The notes under the pieces: generated by a model | What the model was told of the DNA's origin: nothing | What the model saw: only the letters and a program-made list of their open reading frames with translations | Database searches by the model: none | Program-made: the position numbers and the translations under genes | In this document: piece after piece, positions 18,041 through 26,338 of the stretch | How the letters are laid out: the number at the start of each line of letters is the position of its first letter | Numbering within the stretch: the first letter of the stretch is position 1 | From: Algoriphagus ratkowskyi | GTDB lineage: Bacteria; Bacteroidota; Bacteroidia; Cytophagales; Cyclobacteriaceae | Assembly: GCF_002150505.1 (NCBI RefSeq) | Contig: NZ_MSSV01000003.1 | Coordinates: forward strand, 186,001-250,000 | Direction: 5' to 3' | DNA length: 64,000 bases

Positions 18041-18316
18041 TTAGCTTATATGTTCTGGTAATTCTCCGTCCATTTTCTTCCACTGTTTGGTTAAAAATTT
18101 GCGCACTAACAATTTTACCGAAATACCAACTGCAGCGGTTATAGATGTGTAGAGCAAAACTTTTGCGAAAGTCGCATCATCGGATTCAGGGTTTATAGGA
18201 GCAGGATCCCCAGTAACAGCCTCATATCGATTGTCCACAGCGGCTTTTGCTAAGGCAGCAACACTTAAAGAGAGGACAGCTGAAATTATTTGGAATTTAG
18301 TCTTTGAGAGATTCAT
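18041..18316 (-). CDS. DUF4235-like small membrane protein
   Basis: A 91-residue protein with two predicted membrane segments (about 8-26 and 52-70). The middle DNRYEAVTGDPAP, then a polar segment and a second helix, looks like DUF4235 (helix - VTG - Pro/Asp-rich loop - helix). Function unknown. It is oriented against the hydroxyproline genes and lies between the dehydrogenase and the epimerase, with its start 78 bases from the epimerase ATG. I take it as real rather than a shadow because no gene lies opposite it. Confidence 0.65.
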   Translation of the reverse strand: MNLSKTKFQIISAVLSLSVAALAKAAVDNRYEAVTGDPAPINPESDDATFAKVLLYTSITAAVGISVKLLVRKFLTKQWKKMDGELPEHIS

Positions 18317-18394
18317 ATGATTTTTCTATTTGATAACCCAAAAAACGTGCATAATTCAATTTGGTCAAATAATCAAACTACTAAAAGCTACTTA

Positions 18395-19393
18395 ATGAAA
18401 AACACCTTTTCGTGTATAGATGCCCATACCTGCGGCAATCCTGTTCGGGTAGTTTCTGGCGGAGTTCCTTTTCTTAAGGGAGAAAACATGCTGGAAAAAC
18501 GCCAGTATTTTCTGGAGAATTATGATTGGATCAGAACTGGGCTAATGTTTGAGCCCCGAGGTCACGACATGATGTCTGGATCTATGCTCTTTCCCCCTCA
18601 CAATCCCGAAAATGACGTAGCCGTACTCTTCATAGAGACTAGCGGATGTCTTCCAATGTGTGGCCATGGAACGATTGGAACAGTCACGATTGCAATTGAG
18701 GAAGGATTAATCCATCCTAAAACCCCCGGAAAGCTAAGACTAGAAACTCCGGCGGGATTGGTTCTAGTAGAATACATACAAGAAGGCAAAAAGGTCAAAT
18801 CTGTCAAACTGACGAATGTAAAAAGTTTTCTTGCAGCAGAAGGCTTGGAGATAGAATCTGATGAACTCGGCAAATTGACGGTAGATGTTTCCTATGGAGG
18901 CAATTTCTATTGCATCATAGATCCTCAGGAAAATTTCCCAGGAATTGAGCATTTTAAAGCCGAACAATTGATTTCAATGGCACGCTCCCTTCGCAAAAAA
19001 ATGAATGAAAAATACGAGTTTGTTCATCCAGAGCAACCAGCTATCAGAGGACTTTCTCATGTACTCTGGACAGGCAGAACTCTAGACCCAACCAGCACGG
19101 CAAGAAATGCAGTATTCTATGGTGATAAAGCAATTGACCGCTCACCATGTGGGACAGGGACTTCTGCTCGACTAGCTCAGTGGTACGCAAAAGGACTATT
19201 GAAACCGGATGAAGACTTCATTCATGAAAGCTTTATTGGGTCAAAATTCATCGGAAGAATCGAAGAAGAAACTGAAATAGCCGGCAAACCAGCAATCATC
19301 CCAAGCATTGAAGGTTGGGCAAAAGTGTACGGATATAACACAATCATCCTAGATGATGACGACCCGTATGTGCATGGATTCCAAGTAATATAA
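18395..19393 (+). CDS. 4-Hydroxyproline 2-epimerase
   Basis: Interconverts trans-4-hydroxy-L-proline and cis-4-hydroxy-D-proline without cofactor. The 333-residue proline-racemase-fold protein has both catalytic cysteines: Cys89 in LPMCGHGTIG and Cys251 in DRSPCGTGTSAR. The dehydratase branch of the family has Thr in one position, so a racemase or epimerase is favoured. The open frame reaches back to 18317, but the ATG at 18395 starts exactly at the conserved FSCIDAHTCGNPVRVV block. The neighbours make the hydroxyproline substrate more likely than proline. Confidence 0.9.
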   Translation: MKNTFSCIDAHTCGNPVRVVSGGVPFLKGENMLEKRQYFLENYDWIRTGLMFEPRGHDMMSGSMLFPPHNPENDVAVLFIETSGCLPMCGHGTIGTVTIAIEEGLIHPKTPGKLRLETPAGLVLVEYIQEGKKVKSVKLTNVKSFLAAEGLEIESDELGKLTVDVSYGGNFYCIIDPQENFPGIEHFKAEQLISMARSLRKKMNEKYEFVHPEQPAIRGLSHVLWTGRTLDPTSTARNAVFYGDKAIDRSPCGTGTSARLAQWYAKGLLKPDEDFIHESFIGSKFIGRIEEETEIAGKPAIIPSIEGWAKVYGYNTIILDDDDPYVHGFQVI

Positions 19394-19414
19394 TAGTTAT
19401 TAGACACAAGACAT

Positions 19415-19474
19415 AAGTATCAAAACCCGCGGCACCTTAATGTATTAGGACTTGATACTAACTACTTGATACTT
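19415..19474. repeat. Direct and inverted repeats before the D-hydroxyproline dehydrogenase
   Basis: ACTTGATACT occurs twice in direct orientation (19450-19459 and 19464-19473), 14 bases apart, and an inverted copy AAGTATCAA lies at 19415-19423. The repeats sit between the epimerase stop and the FAD-oxidase ATG at 19480. They could be an operator pair, an attenuator-like structure or part of a dispersed repeat. Confidence 0.6.
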
Positions 19475-19479
19475 ATTTC

Positions 19480-20730
19480 ATGAAACCAACCCTCATCATC
19501 GGCGGCGGAATAATTGGCCTGTTTACCGCGTATTTTCTTCAAAAGGAAGGTATTGAAGTTCAGGTAATCGATCAAGGCGACATGCAAACGAATTGCTCCA
19601 CAGGCAATGCTGGCATGATAGTGCCAAGTCATATTATTCCCTTGGCCGCTCCAGGAATGATCAGCAAGGGGATATCATGGATGTTTTCTTCCAAAAGCCC
19701 ATTTTACATTCATCCACGACTGGACGCCAAACTTTTGAAATGGTGCTATCAGTTTTATAGAGCCTCCAATCCAGCTCACGTGCAGCGCAGTGTTCCAATT
19801 TTGAAAAACCTGAGTTTGCTTAGCAAGGCACTTTATCAGGAATTTCACGATGTTCACCCTGACTCTAAGATTGCACTTCAGGAGAAAGGATTAATGATGA
19901 TCTACCAAACCGCGGCAGTAGAAAAAGAGGAAATCGAATACGCCAAACTTGCGAATGCCAATAGTTTGCAGGCTGATATTCTGACCCCTGAAGACATCAG
20001 AACTTTTGAACCAAACTTAGAAGTGAAAGCTCGTGGAGCTGTTCATTTTCCAGGCGATGCACATTTGGACCCTGGTAAACTATACGAATTTCTGAAAAGC
20101 TATTTACAGGATAGAGGCGTAAAATTTCTTGCAAACACCAAAGTAACCGGCTTTGAAAAAAGTGGAAATACAGTAAAAGCTGTCATCACGGACAAAGGAA
20201 AAATAGATGCAGAAAAAGTGATTCTAGCTGGAGGTTCTTGGTCTGGTGAGTTAGCGGGTTTATTAGGTTTTAGTCTTCCTATGATGGGAGGAAAAGGATA
20301 TTCTTTCCTTCAGGAAAACAAACCTGAAATTATGCAATCCTCGATTCTTACGGAATCGAAAGTGGCTGTCAGCCCTTATGGTAATCAAATTCGCTTTGGT
20401 GGAACCATGGAAATCGCTGGTACCAATCAGAAAGTAAACCTTAACCGCGTGAAAGGTATTTTCGAATCCATCAATCGATACTACCCAGAATTCGAAGCGA
20501 AGTTCCCTGAAGAAAATAAAATCTGGAAAGGCTTAAGACCTTGCTCGCCAGACGGACTTCCTTATATAGGGTTCGCTCCAGGCTATTCCAACCTATTGGT
20601 CAACTCTGGACATTCCATGATGGGAATCAGTCTGGCTCCCGCTTCTGGCAAAATTATAAGTGAACTACATCAGCAGAGAGACACTACCCTTGAGTTGAAA
20701 GGTTTTGAAGTGGATAGGTATTCAAATTGA
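19480..20730 (+). CDS. FAD-dependent D-hydroxyproline dehydrogenase (DadA-like)
   Basis: A 416-residue DAO-family oxidoreductase. The N-terminal dinucleotide-binding motif is GGGIIGLFTAYFLQKEG (residues 7-23). The C-terminal FAD contact region contains GLRPCSPDGLPYIG and NLLVNSGHSMMGISLAPASG. In this cluster it most likely oxidises cis-4-hydroxy-D-proline to delta1-pyrroline-4-hydroxy-2-carboxylate, feeding the DapA-like lyase. A generic D-amino-acid dehydrogenase is the alternative. It is the last gene of the cluster. Confidence 0.87.
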   Translation: MKPTLIIGGGIIGLFTAYFLQKEGIEVQVIDQGDMQTNCSTGNAGMIVPSHIIPLAAPGMISKGISWMFSSKSPFYIHPRLDAKLLKWCYQFYRASNPAHVQRSVPILKNLSLLSKALYQEFHDVHPDSKIALQEKGLMMIYQTAAVEKEEIEYAKLANANSLQADILTPEDIRTFEPNLEVKARGAVHFPGDAHLDPGKLYEFLKSYLQDRGVKFLANTKVTGFEKSGNTVKAVITDKGKIDAEKVILAGGSWSGELAGLLGFSLPMMGGKGYSFLQENKPEIMQSSILTESKVAVSPYGNQIRFGGTMEIAGTNQKVNLNRVKGIFESINRYYPEFEAKFPEENKIWKGLRPCSPDGLPYIGFAPGYSNLLVNSGHSMMGISLAPASGKIISELHQQRDTTLELKGFEVDRYSN

Positions 20731-20815
20731 TAATGACTTTTGAGATCTTTTTTTTGATTTCGAAGGGCTTTTCTCTGTTAAGGATAATTCCCCACCATTT
20801 TATTAAATTGCCTAT

Positions 20816-21424
20816 ATGGAATCTGAGGATAAAGACCTTGTACAAGAGCCGTTTACAGAATATGGAGTATATTCTTATGCGGACTACTTGACTTGGGAGA
20901 TCGATGAAATGGTCGAACTGATCAAGGGAAAAGTGTTTCGTTCTGCTGCTGCAGCGCCTAGAATGAAGCATCAGAAAATCGTGTTGCGATTAGGATCAGA
21001 GCTATTACAGTTTCTTGATAAGAAAACGTGCGATGTCTTTATCGCTCCTTTTGACGTTAGACTTCCAGTCAAATCCAAAAAGAATGAAGATATATTTACG
21101 GTCGTTCAGCCAGATATCTGTGTCGTTTGCGACCGATCCAAATTGGATGATGCAGGATGTGTCGGTGCTCCTGATTTAATCGTGGAAGTACTTTCTCTGG
21201 GAAATAATAGGAAAGAATTACGGAACAAGTACGAAGTTTATGAGGAGTCAGGAGTCAAGGAATACTGAGTAATTCAGCCAGACCAGGAGACATTACTTAT
21301 TTACACACTTACTGAAGGGAAATACGTACCATCGCGACTTTTTACCCATGGTGATATTGTCAAATCTGAATGTATAGCTGGATTTGAAGTGGATCTGGAA
21401 GAGTTTTTTGTAAAGATAGATTAG
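20816..21424 (+). pseudogene. Uma2 family endonuclease-like gene interrupted by a TGA codon
   Basis: The frame from ATG 20816 encodes a Uma2 (DUF820) protein of the PD-(D/E)XK nuclease superfamily: TWEIDEMVELIKGKVF, then QPDICVVCDRSKLDD and PDLIVEVLS with the expected acidic residues. Codon 151 (21266-21268) is TGA inside GVKEY-stop-VIQPDQETLL, where family members have Trp (KEYWVI). Beyond it the same frame stays open for 51 more codons to TAG at 21422-21424, ending FEVDLEEFFVKID, the normal C-terminus. A single TGG-to-TGA change, or a sequencing error, explains it. The intact protein would have about 202 residues. The truncated form keeps most active-site residues. Confidence 0.85.
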
Positions 21425-21433
21425 AAAAGAAAA

Positions 21434-21461
21434 AAATCCTGTCTCTGAAGAAGCAGGATTT
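21434..21461. terminator. Terminator between the Uma2 gene and argJ
   Basis: Stem AAATCCTG / CAGGATTT with a 12-base loop, flanked on the left by an A-run that gives a U-tract on the minus strand. It can end both the converging Uma2 and arginine transcripts. Confidence 0.75.
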
Positions 21462-21488
21462 CTCATAACTAGCTATAAAATCGATCGA

Positions 21489-22700
21489 TTAGGTCGTATA
21501 AACCGAATTGAACATCACGTAATCAGTGGTCAAATCAGATCCCCAACCAATACCTTCTTCATCTCCAGTATTCAATTCCATATGAACGCGAATATGAGAT
21601 TCTCGAAGTAGTTTTTTCATATACGACTTTTCAAATTGTGCAGGATTCCCTTTATCCAAAACCTGTACTAAATGATTCTGATCACCGATAAAAAGGTTTA
21701 CTTTTTTATAATTAAAAGCAACACCAGCATTACCCGCAGCAGCTATAATTCTTCCCCAGTTGGGATCACGGCCAAACATGGCTGTCTTCACTAAAGTTGA
21801 ATCCGATATCGCCCGAATCAGCGACCTTGCAATGGCTTCAGTCCTTGCTTTGGTCACTTTATACTCTATGAACTTGGAAGCTCCTTCTCCATCAGAAACG
21901 ATTAACTTGGCCAAGTGAGTGAGCATTTCTAGCAGTTTCTCCTGAAAGACTGTGTACCCTGGATCTTCTTTACTGGTCACTTTTCTATTCCCGGCCAAAC
22001 CGTTAGCTAACACAGCTACCATGTCATTTGTGGACGTATCTCCATCCACTGTGATCATATTGAATGATCGATCCACGCAGTAACTCACCGCCTCTTGGAG
22101 TAGTTTCTCATCTATATGGAAATCAGTCACAACAAAAGCCAGCATTGTAGCCATGTTAGGGTGAATCATCCCGGATCCTTTGGCTACGCCACCCATATTG
22201 ATCATTACTCCGTCATACTCAAAATCTATAAATCCTTCCTTCGCAAAAGTATCAGTAGTTAAAATTGCATTCGCCACAAATGATCCGGCTTTTAACTCTC
22301 CGCTCAGTTTTGGAATATTAACTTTTAGACCTTCTACTACATCTTCGGTAGGAAATTCTACACCAATAATACCAGTAGATGCCACGATCACGTCATCTTC
22401 AGAAATTCCCAAAGCCTCTGCGGTGGCCCGAACCATCGCTTCGGCACCTTCTCTTCCTTGATCGCCAGTACATGCATTGGCATTTCCCGCATTGCAGATA
22501 ATTACTTGTGCCTTATTATTCGCAAGGTTTCTCTCTGTAATTTTGATAGGCTCAGCACGCACTTTATTTTGGGTCAACGTGCCTGCAGCTGCAGCCGGAA
22601 CTTCAGAATAGATTATTGCCAAATCCCTTTTCATGGATTTTACTCCAGTATGCGCACCCCAGCATTTAATGCCCCGTACGTTTGTGATATTTTTAATCAT
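21489..22700 (-). CDS. argJ: Glutamate N-acetyltransferase / ornithine acetyltransferase
   Basis: Transfers the acetyl group from N-acetylornithine to glutamate, recycling it in arginine synthesis. The 403-residue precursor carries the self-cleavage region MIHPNMATMLAFV, whose Thr becomes the nucleophile, plus ICNAGNANACTGDQG and FGRDPNWGRI. Last gene of the argB-argD-argC-argJ order, separated from argC by 105 bases. Its presence indicates the cyclic acetyl pathway. Confidence 0.93.
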   Translation of the reverse strand: MIKNITNVRGIKCWGAHTGVKSMKRDLAIIYSEVPAAAAGTLTQNKVRAEPIKITERNLANNKAQVIICNAGNANACTGDQGREGAEAMVRATAEALGISEDDVIVASTGIIGVEFPTEDVVEGLKVNIPKLSGELKAGSFVANAILTTDTFAKEGFIDFEYDGVMINMGGVAKGSGMIHPNMATMLAFVVTDFHIDEKLLQEAVSYCVDRSFNMITVDGDTSTNDMVAVLANGLAGNRKVTSKEDPGYTVFQEKLLEMLTHLAKLIVSDGEGASKFIEYKVTKARTEAIARSLIRAISDSTLVKTAMFGRDPNWGRIIAAAGNAGVAFNYKKVNLFIGDQNHLVQVLDKGNPAQFEKSYMKKLLRESHIRVHMELNTGDEEGIGWGSDLTTDYVMFNSVYTT

Positions 22701-22805
22701 CTTTTCTAAATTAAGATTATATAAACCCTCTTTTTTGTCAGTAAACTAACTAATCATAGAATCAGTCCAACTATAGGATTTAAGCTACTTCGGTCACCCG
22801 TCTCT

Positions 22806-23849
22806 TTAAGGTTTTAATGGCACTTGGTTCAGCCCTTCGGCTTCTGACAAACCAAACATTAAATTCATATTGTGAACCGCCTGACTAGCTGCGCCCTTTA
22901 GCAAGTTATCAATAACTGAGATCACAATCACGCGCTCTGTCCTCGCATCCCAAACTGGATACACATCACAGAAATGACTTCCACGGACATCTTTGATACC
23001 TGGAGCTTCATTCCTCAATCTGACGAAAGGCTTGTCTTGATAATAGTCCCGATACATTTCAGTCAATTTCTCCTGACTCATTTCACCTGTTACTTTGGCG
23101 TAAGCTGTCACTAAAATACCTCTATCCACTGGAAGCAAATGAGGTGTAAATTGGACTGTTGACTGATTTCCTGACAAAGCCCCTAACTGCTCTTCTATCT
23201 CTATAGTGTGTCTGTGCCCAGCGATTCCATAAGCTTTGAAGTTCTCATTTACATTAGAAAAATGAGTAGTCGCACTTGCTTTAATCCCTGCGCCAGTTAG
23301 ACCAGATTTGGCATCGATGATCAATGATTTATCTTCTACCAACTGCTTCGCAAAAAGCGGAGCCATGCTCAAAATAGAAGCGGTAGGGAAACAGCCAGGG
23401 TTAGCAACTAGGTTCGCTCCCTTTATCTTCTCTGCAAAAAGCTCTGGCAATCCATACACAGCTGTATCAAATCCTTGTGGATAGCTGTGTTTCTTGTTGT
23501 ACCATTCTTCATACACTTCCTTAGTAGAAAGTCTAAAATCTCCAGATAGGTCAACGATTTTAGCTCCAGAGTCTTTCCATTTGGCCACAAAATCCATGGA
23601 TACTCCATGTGGCAAAGCCAAGAAAATAACATCCAACTTTTGTTTGCTCACCTCTTCAGCACTAACTAAAGGAATGTCCAATCTGGTAAAAAACTGAGGA
23701 TGCAAGTCCGAAAAAGGCTTCCCTATATGTGATTCCGAAGTGATCATTTCTATAGAAACTCCTGAATGATTTAGAAGCAATCTCGCCAGCTCAGACCCGG
23801 TAAATCCAGATGCACCAACAATGGCTACTTTCAATTTTTGATCAATCAT
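22806..23849 (-). CDS. argC: N-acetyl-gamma-glutamyl-phosphate reductase
   Basis: NADPH-dependent reduction of N-acetylglutamyl phosphate, the third step to ornithine. The 347-residue protein has the nucleotide-binding VGASGFTGSELARLL (residues 11-25), catalytic Cys in VANPGCFPTA, and the C-terminal dimer region GAASQAVHNMNLMFG. It begins one base after the argD stop, so the two are translationally linked. Confidence 0.95.
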   Translation of the reverse strand: MIDQKLKVAIVGASGFTGSELARLLLNHSGVSIEMITSESHIGKPFSDLHPQFFTRLDIPLVSAEEVSKQKLDVIFLALPHGVSMDFVAKWKDSGAKIVDLSGDFRLSTKEVYEEWYNKKHSYPQGFDTAVYGLPELFAEKIKGANLVANPGCFPTASILSMAPLFAKQLVEDKSLIIDAKSGLTGAGIKASATTHFSNVNENFKAYGIAGHRHTIEIEEQLGALSGNQSTVQFTPHLLPVDRGILVTAYAKVTGEMSQEKLTEMYRDYYQDKPFVRLRNEAPGIKDVRGSHFCDVYPVWDARTERVIVISVIDNLLKGAASQAVHNMNLMFGLSEAEGLNQVPLKP

Positions 23850-23850
23850 A

Positions 23851-25044
23851 TTAGACAGTTACTGTGGTTTCTGATAAGATCTCGTCTAGTTTTTCCAAGA
23901 AAATGGTTAGCTCCTCCCTACTAATATTTAAGGCAGGGACTAATCTCAATATATTTACTGCAGTAGCATTTGCCACGATTCCTTCTTTAAGCAAACGCAC
24001 TACGAAAGGTTTAGCCTCCGACTTCATCTTGACACCCAGCATCAACCCTAATCCTCGAACTGACTCCAGCTCATCGTGTTTTGCTATCAACTCATCAAAT
24101 TTACCTTTCAGCCATTCACTAGTTTCTGTCACTCGTGCGCAAAGTTGCTCTTCATTGATCACATCAATAGTCGCTAGTGCTGCTGCAGCAGCCAATGGAT
24201 TTCCTCCGAAAGTTGTACCATGATCACCAAATTCAATGGCACTTGCTACTTTCTCATTACAAAGTACAGCACCAATTGGGGCCCCACCACCTAGGCCTTT
24301 AGCTAAAATCATAATATCAGGCTGTACCCCATAATGGTCTTTTGCAAACCACTTTCCAGTTCGGCCTATTCCACATTGGATCTCGTCAAAAATTAACAAT
24401 ACACCTTTCTCATCGCAAAGCTTTCTCAGGCCTTCCAGATAATTATTTTCTGCAGGAACAACTCCTCCTTCACCCTGAATCGGCTCCAGCATTATAGCTG
24501 CTGTGTTACTATCAATCGCTGCTTCCACGGCAGCAAGATCATTAAAAGGAACTTGGTCAAATCCAGCTGGAATAGGCTCAAATCCTTTTTGATATTTCTC
24601 TTGACCTGCAGCGATAGTAGCTAATGTTCTACCATGAAAAGAATTGTGCATTGAAATGACTTTTCCACCTGTACCGTTCTTATGGCCATATCTTCTGGCT
24701 ATTTTGATCGCTGTCTCAACGGATTCAGAGCCGCTATTTGTTAGAAAAACTCGACTTAAGCCAGAGATTTTTACCAGCAGTTCACTAAGAGCAACTTGTT
24801 GTGGACTTACGAAAAAGTTAGAAATCTGCATCAATTGAGCTGCCTGCTCCTGAATTGCTTTGACAACTTTCGGATGGCAATGCCCCACGTTGTTCACAGC
24901 TATTCCAGCCAATAAATCTATGTATTCCTTGCCATCTGCATCCCAAAGTCTACTTCCTTTTCCTTTGATAAAGGCAATAGGAAAGCGGTTGAAGGTGGGT
25001 AGATAATTCTCCTTGTCTTTGGTATATAAATCTTGATTTGTCAT
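23851..25044 (-). CDS. argD: Acetylornithine aminotransferase
   Basis: PLP-dependent class III aminotransferase, 397 residues. It has the Lys-containing motif MILAKGLGGGAPIGA, the cofactor-binding FDEIQCGIGRTGK and SGSESVETAIKIAR. It makes N-acetylornithine from the semialdehyde and glutamate, and members of this family can also act in lysine synthesis. It starts six bases after argB and ends one base before argC. Confidence 0.93.
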   Translation of the reverse strand: MTNQDLYTKDKENYLPTFNRFPIAFIKGKGSRLWDADGKEYIDLLAGIAVNNVGHCHPKVVKAIQEQAAQLMQISNFFVSPQQVALSELLVKISGLSRVFLTNSGSESVETAIKIARRYGHKNGTGGKVISMHNSFHGRTLATIAAGQEKYQKGFEPIPAGFDQVPFNDLAAVEAAIDSNTAAIMLEPIQGEGGVVPAENNYLEGLRKLCDEKGVLLIFDEIQCGIGRTGKWFAKDHYGVQPDIMILAKGLGGGAPIGAVLCNEKVASAIEFGDHGTTFGGNPLAAAAALATIDVINEEQLCARVTETSEWLKGKFDELIAKHDELESVRGLGLMLGVKMKSEAKPFVVRLLKEGIVANATAVNILRLVPALNISREELTIFLEKLDEILSETTVTV

Positions 25045-25050
25045 ATTCTT

Positions 25051-25863
25051 CTATAGTGTTAGTGTAGTGCCAATTTTTTCATTGTCAAGTACATACTTGG
25101 CAATTTGCTCTGGCTTGGTACCATTTAAAATAATTGCTTTGTTCACTCCTTCATTTAAAGCTAACATGCAGGATTGAATTTTTGGGATCATTCCGCCTTG
25201 TATTGTCGTTCCCATGTGTGCCATTACAGCGACCTCATTCAGTTCTCGAATGATCGATGAGGGATCTGGATAGTTTAGAAAAAGGCCATCCACATCAGTC
25301 AATACAATAAGTTGGTCTGCATTTACAGCCGCTGCAAGTTTTCCTGCAAAAGTATCCGCATTGATATTGTATGAAATCCCATCGAATCCATCAGCTATGC
25401 AAGCCACTACAGGCACATATCCCGCCTCGCAAAGTAAATTAATCAGTGTATCGTCAATATGAATAATCTCGCCCACCAATCCTAAATCCACCATGTCACC
25501 ACCAGCAGATTTGTGCTGATATTTTTTAGCGTGTACCATACCTGCATCCTTACCAGAAAGACCGATGGCTTTTATTTTGTTTTGATTGAGCGTGGAAATA
25601 AGATCTGCATTGACCTCACCTATAAGGGCTTTTTGTATTTCTGAGAAAGCCTTAGCTTCCGTCACCCTTAGGCCATCTACGAACTGTGATTTGATGGCTG
25701 CTTTTTCTAATGCTTTATTAATAAAAGGCCCACCGCCGTGAACCATGATGACTTCAAATCCCGCTTCCTGAAGTTTAAAAATCTGTGCAGCAATTTCATG
25801 CTGCAACTGGAGATTTGTCATCGCATTCCCGCCATATTTGATGAGAATTCTTTGCTTAGACAT
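25051..25863 (-). CDS. argB: Acetylglutamate kinase
   Basis: Phosphorylates N-acetylglutamate, the committed step. The 270-residue amino-acid-kinase fold carries KYGGNAMTN (residues 9-17), MVHGGGPFINKAL and the C-terminal VLTDVDGLFL region. It is the first gene of the arginine operon and follows a 475-base intergenic region. The short N-terminus, lacking the helix of arginine-inhibited kinases, suggests weak or no arginine feedback, which is an inference. Confidence 0.93.
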   Translation of the reverse strand: MSKQRILIKYGGNAMTNLQLQHEIAAQIFKLQEAGFEVIMVHGGGPFINKALEKAAIKSQFVDGLRVTEAKAFSEIQKALIGEVNADLISTLNQNKIKAIGLSGKDAGMVHAKKYQHKSAGGDMVDLGLVGEIIHIDDTLINLLCEAGYVPVVACIADGFDGISYNINADTFAGKLAAAVNADQLIVLTDVDGLFLNYPDPSSIIRELNEVAVMAHMGTTIQGGMIPKIQSCMLALNEGVNKAIILNGTKPEQIAKYVLDNEKIGTTLTL

Positions 25864-25980
25864 TTTAATTTTTATTATAATTATTTGATTTTTTCCACTT
25901 ACAATTGTTCCTTTTGAACACTTAGAAGCGGAAACAAATCAGGATTGAATGACTGTTTTAAAATTATTATTACTTGATAA

Positions 25981-26009
25981 ATACAAGGTTAAACAAGTTA
26001 ACCTTGTAT
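25981..26009. repeat. 12-bp perfect inverted repeat upstream of argB
   Basis: ATACAAGGTTAA and TTAACCTTGTAT form a perfect hairpin around ACAAG. It lies about 118 bases before the argB start. It has no U-tract on either side, so a regulator site or leader structure is more likely than a terminator. No ArgR-box resemblance is evident. Confidence 0.6.
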
Positions 26010-26338
26010 ACTTTAAAACAACCTTCGTACCGAAAGGGTATATTTTGCAGTTTTCTACAATATGTTGGAATAGTTAAAACCAAAACTCTTAAAAGCCAAA
26101 AAGCTATTGAAAATATCGGCAGGCAGGGTGACAGGCTGGCAGTTTTTTCTTGAAAATTCAATAAATCAAAGCCAATCAAACCTTCGAAATTCTATGAAGT
26201 GACAACCTTAAAAGTAGATTCTGGATATGTGATGGTAAAAGCAGATGGAAACCTAAATTGGCTAAATCACAAAAATCACGAAATATTTTTAGTTCGAGGT
26301 TAATTTGCTTCTCCAAAAGCAGGACAACATCGAACTAC
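26010..26338. other. Intergenic region between argB and the pyruvyltransferase gene
   Basis: I recognise no gene here. A plus-strand frame stays open for 50 codons (26154-26303) and includes a possible GTG start at 26199 giving 34 residues (VTTLKVDSGYVMVKADG and onwards). It has no recognisable relative and may be a remnant or chance. No consensus promoter for argB was visible. Confidence 0.3.

Noticed and set aside
18317..18394. Extended start of the hydroxyproline epimerase
   Set aside because: The extra 26 residues have no family counterpart. The ATG at 18395 begins at the conserved block and avoids overlap with the promoter region of the opposite gene.
25970..26179. 69-residue minus-strand frame between argB and the pyruvyltransferase
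   Set aside because: Low-complexity, no recognisable domain, overlaps the palindrome. Probably chance.
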